Of a stretch of 64,000 nt of DNA, positions 34,773 through 42,344 are shown one piece after another. The DNA comes from Rhizomicrobium sp. (GTDB lineage: Bacteria; Pseudomonadota; Alphaproteobacteria; Micropepsales; Micropepsaceae), in the NCBI GenBank assembly GCA_037200985.1, contig JBBCGJ010000001.1:906756-970755 (forward strand), in the 5' to 3' direction. The position numbers and the translations under genes were made by a program. Under the pieces are notes generated by a model, which worked only from the letters and a program-made list of their open reading frames with translations, had not been told where the DNA came from and did not search any database. The stretch's first letter is position 1; each line of letters starts with the position of its first letter.

Positions 34773-36443
34773 TTACGGAATCAGCTTCCCCGGATTCATC
34801 ACGCCCTTCGGATCCAGCGCCATCTTCACCGCACGCAGCACGTCGATCCCGAGCGCGCCTTTTTCCTTGGCGATCCACGCCAGGTGATCCTCGCCGACGC
34901 CGTGGTGATGGCTGATCGTGCCGCCATTGGCGACGATCGCGTCCGACGCCGCCGCCTTGATCGCGCGCCATTGCCCGACCTCGTTCTCCAGCGCGCGCGC
35001 GAAGATATAGGTGAAATAGAGGCTCGCACCGTCGGGATAGGAATGGCTGATATGGCATTGCACCACGCCATGCGCGCCGTCGCGCGGCGCGTTCTCGCGG
35101 ATCGCCTTCTCCAAGGCATCGCGCACCGCGACATGCAGCGTCTCGACGTTCGACCAGCGCGTCGCGGTCTCCAGCGTATCGACGCCGACGCCGCGCTCCA
35201 GCATCGGATCGCGCAGATAGGGCCCGTGGAACCGCCCCGCCAGCCAGCGCTTGCCCTGGCCTTCGCCGAGCCTCATCGCGCGATGCTTCTGCACGATGGC
35301 CTCGAACGCTTTGCGCGCGCCGCCTACCGCGGCCTGCGCGCCCTCGAAGCCCGCGATCATTGCGCAGGCCTTGTCGTCGAAACCGCGGGAATCGAGCACC
35401 ATCTGCGCGATCCGGTCGGAGAGCCCGCGCTTCTTGCCCACGCCGCCGAAGGCGCGATAGAACCGCGTCTCCGCCACATCGGAAAGCCGCAGCATGGTGA
35501 AGCCGATGCCGCTCTGCACCGCTTCGCGGATCGCCGCCGCGCCGCCCGCGAAGTCGCGGAAGAGATAGCCGCGATAGTCGCGCACGGCCGGCACCGGGCG
35601 GATGCGCAGCGTCGCCTCCGTCACCACGCCGAACGCGCCCTCCGAGCCGAGCGCCAGATCGACAAGCTGCGGTCCCGCCGCCGAGGACGGAAAGCCGCCG
35701 ACGCTCAGCACGCCGCGCGGCGTCGCGAGCTTGGCGCCCACCAGCCAGTTCTCGCTGCGTCCGTAGCCGCTCGAACTTTGGCCCGCGCCGCGATGCGCGA
35801 TCCAGCCGCCCAGCGTCGAGAATTCGAAGGACTGCGGGAAATGCCCGAGCGTGAATCCCTTGGCCGCCAGCGCCTTCTCCAGCGCCGGGCCGTAGATGCC
35901 GGCCTCGACCGTCGCGGTCAGCGATACCGGATCGATCGCGATCACCCGGTCCATGCCGGTCAGATCGAGCGTCACCACCGATTTGAACGCGCCCTTCGCC
36001 GCCGTCACGCCGCCGACCACGCTGGTGCCGCCGCCGAACGGCACCACGGCGACGCCGAGCTCGGACGCCGCCTGCAGCACGCCCAGAACTTCCTCGGCGC
36101 CGCGCGGATAGAGCACGGCGTCCGGCGCGTTCGACAGATCGCCCGCCCGCAGCCGCACGAGGTCGTGATAGCTCTTGCCCAGCGCGTGGGCGCCGCGCTC
36201 GAACGGCTCGCCCGTGACGCGCTCGGCGCCGACGATGCGGGCGAATCGCTCGGCCGCCTCCGGCGGCAGCCGCGACGGCACCAGCGCGATGCTTTCGAGC
36301 GGCCGCGCCGGCGTCGCCAGCAGCGCCGGCATGCCGAGTTCGCCCGCCAGCCAGGTCCAGACCTCCTCGCGCCCCGCGAGCTCGTCCGCATGCGCCGCCC
36401 AGCCCCAGCCGTTCCAACGGATCCTGCTGCGTTCGATGGTCAT
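34773..36443 (-). CDS. FAD-binding oxidase/dehydrogenase, alkyl-DHAP synthase-like
   Basis: A 556-residue FAD_binding_4 / FAD_oxidase_C protein most like alkyldihydroxyacetonephosphate synthase, which swaps an acyl chain of acyl-DHAP for a fatty alcohol to make ether lipids. Visible are the FAD site VPFGGGTSVVGGV (about 129-141), TLGGWIAHRGAGQSSSGYG (about 205-223), GSEGAFGVVTEATLRIRPV (about 261-279) and the His-rich active-site segment TISHHHGVGEDHL (about 507-519), characteristic of AGPS. It is the third gene of an operon with a lipid kinase (7 bp away) and glpD. A D-lactate or glycolate dehydrogenase role is the alternative, but the HHHGVG motif and length favour AGPS. Confidence 0.82.
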   Translation of the reverse strand: MTIERSRIRWNGWGWAAHADELAGREEVWTWLAGELGMPALLATPARPLESIALVPSRLPPEAAERFARIVGAERVTGEPFERGAHALGKSYHDLVRLRAGDLSNAPDAVLYPRGAEEVLGVLQAASELGVAVVPFGGGTSVVGGVTAAKGAFKSVVTLDLTGMDRVIAIDPVSLTATVEAGIYGPALEKALAAKGFTLGHFPQSFEFSTLGGWIAHRGAGQSSSGYGRSENWLVGAKLATPRGVLSVGGFPSSAAGPQLVDLALGSEGAFGVVTEATLRIRPVPAVRDYRGYLFRDFAGGAAAIREAVQSGIGFTMLRLSDVAETRFYRAFGGVGKKRGLSDRIAQMVLDSRGFDDKACAMIAGFEGAQAAVGGARKAFEAIVQKHRAMRLGEGQGKRWLAGRFHGPYLRDPMLERGVGVDTLETATRWSNVETLHVAVRDALEKAIRENAPRDGAHGVVQCHISHSYPDGASLYFTYIFARALENEVGQWRAIKAAASDAIVANGGTISHHHGVGEDHLAWIAKEKGALGIDVLRAVKMALDPKGVMNPGKLIP

Positions 36444-36450
36444 CGCGTTC

Positions 36451-37389
36451 TCAGCATCGCAAATTCAGCGCCCCCGGCAATATGTCGAACGTCGCCGGCA
36501 GGCGCCCCGCCATTTCGCCGTCGGTCTCGATCCACACCGGCCGCCCGGCGGTCTCCGCAACCGGCGCCGCCACGACATGCGTCCCGCGCACCACATGGAC
36601 GTTCGGCTGGTGCACATGCTCGCCGCTATAGATCAGTTTCAGCCCGGCCAGCGATGCGCCCTTGGGCGCGGCCTGCATCACCACCACGTCGAACAGTCCG
36701 TCGCTCGTCCTGGCGTCCGGCGCCACCCGCATGCCGCCGCCGAAATACTGGCCGTTGGCGACCGCGACGGTGGAGATCGCCGCCTTCGCGTCGTCCGCGC
36801 CGTTCACGATCAGCCGCACCGGCGCGTCGCGGTAGCGCAGCATCCCCAGCACGCTGTGGAACGCGAAGGCGAAGGAGCCGCCGAACAGCTTGGCGATCCG
36901 CGACCGGTTGACGGATTCCACGATCAGGCCCGACAGGCCGAAGGACGCGATGTTGATGAAATAGCGCGTGGTCGGCGCGCCCTTGGCGCTCAGGCACGAC
37001 ACGCGTCCGATATCGACGGCGCGGACCGGCGCCTTGCCCAGCCGCGCCACGGCCGCCTCGGCGCCCGCCGCGATGCCGAAGCTCTTGCGGAAGTCGCCGC
37101 CCGTGCCGCTGGTGACGAAGGCGAACACCGCATCGGGCGCGATCGCCCCCTCGGCGCAGAACATGCCGTTGACCGCTTCGTTGATCGTGCCGTCGCCGCC
37201 GACCGCGACGATCTCCTCATGCCCGTCGTCCAGCGCCTGGCGCACCAGCCGCGTGACGTCGCCGCGTCCCTCGCTGAAGCCGACGCTGAGACTCGGATAG
37301 ACTTGGCGAAGCGCGCGCGCGATGGCCTCCCACTCGCGCCCGGTGCGTCCGTTGGCCGAGCGCGGATTGACCACCGCGAAGGCGCTCAT
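36451..37389 (-). CDS. Diacylglycerol kinase-family lipid kinase
   Basis: A 312-residue DAGK_cat protein. The N-terminal VVNPRSANGRTGREW (about 6-20), the nucleotide loop VAVGGDGTINEAVNG (about 61-75) and TSGTGGDFRKSFGI (about 93-106) are standard for YegS/DgkB-like soluble lipid kinases. Its ATG overlaps the glpD stop (ATGA), and the AGPS-like gene follows by 7 bp. In this setting it could phosphorylate a diglyceride or an alkyl-acylglycerol. The substrate is inferred from context only. Confidence 0.9.
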   Translation of the reverse strand: MSAFAVVNPRSANGRTGREWEAIARALRQVYPSLSVGFSEGRGDVTRLVRQALDDGHEEIVAVGGDGTINEAVNGMFCAEGAIAPDAVFAFVTSGTGGDFRKSFGIAAGAEAAVARLGKAPVRAVDIGRVSCLSAKGAPTTRYFINIASFGLSGLIVESVNRSRIAKLFGGSFAFAFHSVLGMLRYRDAPVRLIVNGADDAKAAISTVAVANGQYFGGGMRVAPDARTSDGLFDVVVMQAAPKGASLAGLKLIYSGEHVHQPNVHVVRGTHVVAAPVAETAGRPVWIETDGEMAGRLPATFDILPGALNLRC

Positions 37390-39014
37390 GTCGACTCGCG
37401 CGTGGCGAAAGAGGGCGCGAGCGCCGCGATCTCCGCCGCCTGCCGCTCCGCGCTCCAGCCCAGTTCTGCGGCCATGATCCGTGCCGCCTCTTCCAGCGCT
37501 TCGGGCGGCGGCGCGCCGATCTGGCCCATGCAGGTGCGCCGCATCACGACATCGGACAGCGTCAGCGCCATCTCCTCGCGCACCGCGAACAGCACCTGCG
37601 CCCCGATATCGCCGGCCCTGCCGATGGCACCGCGCAGCTCCGGCCGGTTGTTCGCCTCCGCCAGCATGTCGGGCAGCCGCGTCCCGTACATCCGCGCCAG
37701 GTGCTCGATGCTCGGCAGGTCGCCATGCTCTTTCTTCTGCGCCGCCAGGAAATCGGCGAAGCGTCCGACATCGCCGCCCGCCGTCGGCTCTTCGTCGGTC
37801 TCGCACTCCGCCGCCTTCAGCGACAGTTTCTCCACGATGGTGTCGACCACGCCCCGCGCCAGGTCGCGCGAGGTGGTCCATTTGCCGCCGATGGCGGAGA
37901 ACAAGCCGTCCATCCCGTCGCTTGTCCCGTGATCGACCAGTTCGGCGCGGCGGCTCGCGCCATAGGTGTCGCCGGACCCGTCGTCCACCAGCGGCCTGAG
38001 GCCCGCGTAGAAATGCTCGACCTCGCCGCGCACGAGTTTCGCGCCGGGCAGGTATTTGTTGATGAAGGCGAAGAAGCCCGCGATGTCGCCCTCGCTCACG
38101 CCGACCGAGCCGGGCTCGCTCTGGAACGCCGTATCGGTGGTGCCGAGCAGGGTATGGCCGTGCCAGGGCAGCACGAAGAAATGCCCGCCGCCGGCCGCGA
38201 CCGTCAGCGCATTGGTCTTGGTCATCGTCGGCACCAGCACATGGATGCCCTTGGAGCGCAGCAGCTTGTGCGACGCCGGCCTGCCCAGCGCCTGTTCCAG
38301 GAAAATGTCCGCCCAGGGTCCTGCCGCGACCAGCGTCGCCTCGGCGCGCACGTCGAACGCGGCGCCGCCGACCGTATCGCGCACCGTGCAGCCTTCCACA
38401 TGGCCGTCGCGCACAAGGATCTTCTCCGCCGCGACATAGTTCGCGATGGCCGCGCCCTCGTCGTCCGCGTCGATCAGGCAATCCAGCGCCAGCCGCTCCG
38501 GCGCGTACATCTGCGCATCGTAATAGCGGTAGGCTCCCATCAGCCCCGGCCCCTCCAGCACCGGCTCGGCGGCGAGCGCGTCGCGCCGGTTCAGCCAATC
38601 GTGATTGGGAAGCCGTTGGTCGGGATCGCTCAGCCATCCCTTGTCGAATGAGAGTATATCGTACAGCGTCAGCCCTGCGCCGAGCGTCGCGCGCGCCTGG
38701 AATCCGCCGCCATAGAGCGGCACCAGGAAGGGCAGGGGATGGACCAGATGCGGCGCGATGCGCTGCCAGATGCGCCGCTCCTTCAAGGACTCCCGCACCA
38801 GCCCGAGCTCGAAATTGCGCAGATAGCGCAGCCCGCCATGCACCAGCTTGGAATTGTGCGCGCTGGTCGCGCCGGCGAAATCGTTCTTCTCGACCAGGGC
38901 AACCTTCAGCCCCCGCATCGCCGCGTCGCGCGTCACGCAGGCGCCCGTCACCCCGCCGCCGACGATCAGCAGGTCGAAAGTCTCGTTGGCCAGTCTGTCG
39001 AGGGCGCGGCGCAT
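37386..39014 (-). CDS. glpD: FAD-dependent glycerol-3-phosphate dehydrogenase
   Basis: A 542-residue membrane-associated flavoenzyme oxidising glycerol-3-phosphate to dihydroxyacetone phosphate and reducing quinone. The dinucleotide motif is LLIVGGGVTGACVTRDAAMRG (about 15-35, GxGxxG), followed by the GlpD block TSAHNSKLVHGGLRYL (about 50-65). A C-terminal alpha-helical domain (from about 390) completes the usual length. The product, DHAP, is the precursor that an alkyl-DHAP synthase pathway would use, matching the third gene of the operon. It is the promoter-proximal gene and is divergent from the hydrolase at 39113. Confidence 0.92.
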   Translation of the reverse strand: MRRALDRLANETFDLLIVGGGVTGACVTRDAAMRGLKVALVEKNDFAGATSAHNSKLVHGGLRYLRNFELGLVRESLKERRIWQRIAPHLVHPLPFLVPLYGGGFQARATLGAGLTLYDILSFDKGWLSDPDQRLPNHDWLNRRDALAAEPVLEGPGLMGAYRYYDAQMYAPERLALDCLIDADDEGAAIANYVAAEKILVRDGHVEGCTVRDTVGGAAFDVRAEATLVAAGPWADIFLEQALGRPASHKLLRSKGIHVLVPTMTKTNALTVAAGGGHFFVLPWHGHTLLGTTDTAFQSEPGSVGVSEGDIAGFFAFINKYLPGAKLVRGEVEHFYAGLRPLVDDGSGDTYGASRRAELVDHGTSDGMDGLFSAIGGKWTTSRDLARGVVDTIVEKLSLKAAECETDEEPTAGGDVGRFADFLAAQKKEHGDLPSIEHLARMYGTRLPDMLAEANNRPELRGAIGRAGDIGAQVLFAVREEMALTLSDVVMRRTCMGQIGAPPPEALEEAARIMAAELGWSAERQAAEIAALAPSFATREST

Positions 39015-39112
39015 CGTATCCGTGGGCGTTGGGGCCGCAACCTCCGGTCCGCCCCGCCACTTGTCAAGGAACGCATCGCCGCTAAGCTTCTTCGAAATAT
39101 CGGGAGGGACGC

Positions 39113-40018
39113 ATGGCCAGGATCCGCGCCAACGGCATCGAGATCGAATACGAGGACACCGGTCCGCGCGACGGCATTCCCTTCCTTTTCATCAACGGCT
39201 TCGGCAGCCAATTGACCTCCTGGCCGGAGGAATTCCACAAGGGCCTGGAGGCCGCCGGATTGCGCGTCATCCGCTTCGACAACCGCGACGTCGGCCTGTC
39301 GCAGAAATGGCACGGCATCCTGCCGGATGTCCGCGCCGCCGCGCGCGCCGGCAACAAGCCCGACGTGCCCTACACGCTGGCCGACCTGGCGTCCGACGCG
39401 GCGGGATTGCTCGATGCGCTCGGCATCGACAGCGCGCATATCGCCGGTGCCTCGATGGGCGGGATGATCGCGCAGCTCGTGGTGCTCGATCATCCGAAGA
39501 AGGCGCGCTCGCTGATCTCGATCTTCTCGACCACCTCCGATCCGTCGCTGCCGCCGTCGAGCCCCGAGGCGATGGCGGCGCTCACCACGCCCGCGCCGGC
39601 GACCGACCGCGCCACGGTGATCGCCCATGCGCTGAAGGGGCGGCGCAGCTACGCCTCGACCGCCTGGCCGTTCGACGAGACGCAGCTCGGCGAACTCATC
39701 GGCCTCAACTACGACCGCAGCTTCTATCCGGAAGGCTCAAGCCGCCACTACGCCGCGATCGTGACGAGCCCGCCGCGCACCGAGCGGCTCAAGACGCTGA
39801 AGCTGCCGGCGCTGGTGATGCACGGCACCGCCGACATGCTGATCAAGGTGGAGGCCGGCCGCCACACGGCCAGCGTCATTCCAGGCAGCGAATACAATGA
39901 GATCGAAGGCTGGGGCCACGACCTGCCGCTCGGGGTCATCCCGACGGTCGCCGGCACCATCGCCGGTTTCGTGCAGCGGGTGGAAGTGGCGCGCGGCGCG
40001 AAGGCCGCGGCGGAATAG
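39113..40018 (+). CDS. Alpha/beta-fold hydrolase
   Basis: A 301-residue alpha/beta hydrolase with oxyanion segment FLFINGFGSQLTSW (about 24-37), nucleophile elbow IAGASMGGMIAQLV (about 110-123), acid in MHGTADMLIK (about 238-247) and His in EGWGHDLPLGV (about 264-274). The pattern resembles AclJ/DhaA-like or aclacinomycin-methylesterase-type hydrolases, all of uncertain substrate. A GGGAGG ribosome site precedes the ATG. It is monocistronic and convergent with rpmG. Confidence 0.9.
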   Translation: MARIRANGIEIEYEDTGPRDGIPFLFINGFGSQLTSWPEEFHKGLEAAGLRVIRFDNRDVGLSQKWHGILPDVRAAARAGNKPDVPYTLADLASDAAGLLDALGIDSAHIAGASMGGMIAQLVVLDHPKKARSLISIFSTTSDPSLPPSSPEAMAALTTPAPATDRATVIAHALKGRRSYASTAWPFDETQLGELIGLNYDRSFYPEGSSRHYAAIVTSPPRTERLKTLKLPALVMHGTADMLIKVEAGRHTASVIPGSEYNEIEGWGHDLPLGVIPTVAGTIAGFVQRVEVARGAKAAAE

Positions 40019-40021
40019 GCG

Positions 40022-40189
40022 CTACTTGATCTTGCCTTCGTTGAACTCGACATGCTTGCGCAGCACTGGATCGTATTTCCGGATCTTGAACTTCTCGGTC
40101 ATGGTGCGCGTGTTCTTCTTGGTCACGTAATAGAATCCCGTGCCGCCGCCCGAATTGAGCTTGATCTTGGCCGTGGTGGGCTTCGCCAT
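40022..40189 (-). CDS. rpmG: 50S ribosomal protein bL33
   Basis: A 55-residue protein that would be missed by longer ORF cut-offs. It reads [16 protein letters not shown]..., then [16 protein letters not shown] and [18 protein letters not shown], which is the full alphaproteobacterial L33 without the zinc-binding Cys pairs of the C+ form. AGGAG sits 7 nt before the ATG on the minus strand. It ends four bases from the convergent hydrolase stop. The Cys-free form means it is not zinc-regulated in the usual way. Confidence 0.96.
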   Translation of the reverse strand: MAKPTTAKIKLNSGGGTGFYYVTKKNTRTMTEKFKIRKYDPVLRKHVEFNEGKIK

Positions 40190-40246
40190 GGGAAACTCCT
40201 GGTGGTCCGTCGAAGGGCCGGGAATTTAGCCGCCAAGGCCCCAATG

Positions 40247-41443
40247 TCAAGCCGCGCGGTGCCGCCGGACCATAAGAAAGGCCAGATAAATCAGGCTGAT
40301 GCCGGCCAGGGCGGCCGTCAGCCCGGTCGGATTCCAGCCATCCAGGGCGAATCCCTCGACCGTGGGCCCGGCCAGGAGGCCCACCGCATAGAGCATTACA
40401 TAGGCCGCGTTGGCGCTCGCGAGCTCCGTACCCCGGAAGCGCTCGCCCACCAGGGTCAGCCCGATCGTGTAGACGCCCATCACCAGCCCGCCCCAGACGA
40501 ACAGCAGCGCATAGGTCGCGGCGGGCAGGGCGATCACGAAAGGCGTCGCCGCCGCGCCGACGACCCCCGCGCCGACGCAAACCATCAGCAGCGCGCGGCG
40601 GTCGAAGCGGTCGGCCAGCATCCCCAGCGGATACTGGAACGCCATGCTGCCCAGCGAGGTCGCCGCCACGGCGAGCGCCGCATGCGCCTCGCTGTAGCCC
40701 GAGCGCACCGCATAGACCGGAAACAGGCCGTAGAGCCCCGCGTCCAGCATCCCGAACACCAGCGCCGCCGACAGCAGCGCCGGCGCCGCCCGCACCGCCC
40801 CGAGCACGCCGGCGCCTTTCTCCTCATGCAGCTGCGGCGCTTCCTTGCGCGCGATCAGCACCGGCACGAGCGCGAGCAGCAGCATGGCCGAGCCGGCCGC
40901 GAAGGGCGCGACGCCTTGCGTCCCCATGACATAGAGGATCGCCGGCCCCACGCCGAACCCGCCCGAGATCGCGATGCCGTAGAGCGCGACATAGCGGCCG
41001 CGATTGGTCTCGTCGGCGAGCTGGTTGATCCAGAATTCGCTAGCGACGAACAATCCGTTGAGCCCCAGGCTCAGCACGAAGCGCAGCGGAAACCAGAACC
41101 ACAGCGACGGCGCGGCATAGAGGCCGATCAGCGCCAGGGCCGAAATCGCGAGCGAGCCGCAGAGATAGGGCGCGGTCCCGAAGCGGCGCATCAGGCGCGG
41201 CACTTGCGGCGTGATGACGAAGGCGGCGAGGCCGGCGGTCGCCAGGTTGAGGCCGTTGACCGTCCCCGGGAAGCCGCGCCGCTCGAGGATCAGCGACAGA
41301 AGCGGCAGCGTCAGCCCGATCCCGACCGCGAATGCGCCGCAGGTCGAGAGGATGGCGAGCAGGCTCAGCCGCTTGTGGGATTCAGCCATCATCGCGGGCG
41401 AACGCATCGGGGTCGGTAGCGGCAGCGTGTCGACGGGCGGCAA
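40247..41443 (-). CDS. Major facilitator superfamily transporter (YcaD-like)
   Basis: A 398-residue MFS protein with twelve helices. The first half has LVPRLMRRFGTAPYL-like motif A (seen as VPRLMRRFGT, about 79-88) and FVASEFWINQLADETNRGR (about 131-149), a phrase typical of YcaD-type transporters. The second half has MLADRFDRRALLM. The N-terminus is uncertain: ATG codons at residues 1, 13, 18 and 19 are all in frame, and the helix starts only after MAESHKRLS, so the protein may begin near 41389. The substrate is unknown. Confidence 0.9.
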   Translation of the reverse strand: MPPVDTLPLPTPMRSPAMMAESHKRLSLLAILSTCGAFAVGIGLTLPLLSLILERRGFPGTVNGLNLATAGLAAFVITPQVPRLMRRFGTAPYLCGSLAISALALIGLYAAPSLWFWFPLRFVLSLGLNGLFVASEFWINQLADETNRGRYVALYGIAISGGFGVGPAILYVMGTQGVAPFAAGSAMLLLALVPVLIARKEAPQLHEEKGAGVLGAVRAAPALLSAALVFGMLDAGLYGLFPVYAVRSGYSEAHAALAVAATSLGSMAFQYPLGMLADRFDRRALLMVCVGAGVVGAAATPFVIALPAATYALLFVWGGLVMGVYTIGLTLVGERFRGTELASANAAYVMLYAVGLLAGPTVEGFALDGWNPTGLTAALAGISLIYLAFLMVRRHRAA

Positions 41444-41458
41444 TGCGTTCGCCCGCCA

Positions 41459-42151
41459 TTAAATATGCACCAGCGACGGCTTGCCGCGCGCGAAGCGGTA
41501 GAACGGCACCGGCCGCGCCGTGTCGCCGGCGATCCGCGCCTCGACCTCGTCCATCACCGTGCGTGTGATGCTCGGCAGGTCCAGCGCGCGCGCCTCGTCC
41601 AGCGTCAGCCAGGTCGGCTTGAGCAATTCCTCGTTCTCGGCCGCATCGATCTGGTGCGCGATGACGTCGGCGTCGGCCATGAAGAACCGCGCGTCGAAGC
41701 GGCGCGTGCGGTTGGGCGGCGTGATCGCGCGCGCGATCATCTCCAGCGCATCGAGCCTTGGCATCACCTTATGGGCGAAGAACCTGGCCCAGGCCGGCGC
41801 GCGCGTGCGCGGCGTTTTCTCGGCGCGCTCGCCCACCAGGATGCCGGTTTCCTCGAAGGTTTCGCGGATCGCGGCCAGCGCCAGCCCGCGCGCCCGCGCC
41901 GGCCCGACGCCGGCCCGCGCCGCGACCTCGGGGCGAAGCTCCGATGCCGAACGGATGCGAAGGTCGCCGGGATCGATCCGCCCGCCGGGAAACACATATT
42001 TGTTCGCCATGAACGCCATGGAGCCGGGACGCAGCCCCATCAGCACGCGTGGGCTGCCGCCGCCGCGCTTCACCAGGACGAGCGTCGCCGCATCCTTGGG
42101 ACGCAACGGCTGCTGGGTGATCTTCTCATTGTCGGAATCGAAAATGGCCAT
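41459..42151 (-). CDS. NUDIX hydrolase family protein
   Basis: A 230-residue protein of the larger NUDIX type related to peroxisomal coenzyme A diphosphatases (NUDT19/7-like). The Nudix box is split by an insertion: GGRIDPGD (about 56-63) is followed some 25 residues later by AAIRETFEETGIL (about 92-104), which carries the metal-binding REx2EE. The entry strand is AATLVLVKRGGGSPRVLMGLR. The long C-terminal half is helical. The nucleotide substrate is unknown. It lies 15 bp upstream of the MFS gene on the same strand. Confidence 0.88.
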   Translation of the reverse strand: MAIFDSDNEKITQQPLRPKDAATLVLVKRGGGSPRVLMGLRPGSMAFMANKYVFPGGRIDPGDLRIRSASELRPEVAARAGVGPARARGLALAAIRETFEETGILVGERAEKTPRTRAPAWARFFAHKVMPRLDALEMIARAITPPNRTRRFDARFFMADADVIAHQIDAAENEELLKPTWLTLDEARALDLPSITRTVMDEVEARIAGDTARPVPFYRFARGKPSLVHI

Positions 42152-42199
42152 GGAAATACTCTAAGGCATTTTCCGAACGCTTTTCACACAGCCCCCAAT

Positions 42200-42324
42200 T
42201 GTCATGGCCCGCGAATGCGGGCCACCCAGTTGAAAGCGGTAAAGCGCCGGTGGGTTCGTCCACGTCACCGCCTGAGAAAGGATGCCGGTGTCACCTGGGT
42301 GGCCCGCATTCGCGGGCCATGACA
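42200..42324. repeat. Palindromic intergenic repeat, TGTCATGGCC form
   Basis: A perfect 30 bp inverted repeat: the arm at 42200-42229 begins TGTCATGGCCCGC and is exactly complementary to 42295-42324, with a 65 bp centre. Each arm also contains its own GGCCCGC...GCGGGCC hairpin. It fills most of the gap between rnr and the NUDIX gene. Confidence 0.85.
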
Positions 42325-42344
42325 GCTCTGGAATTGAAGGAACG

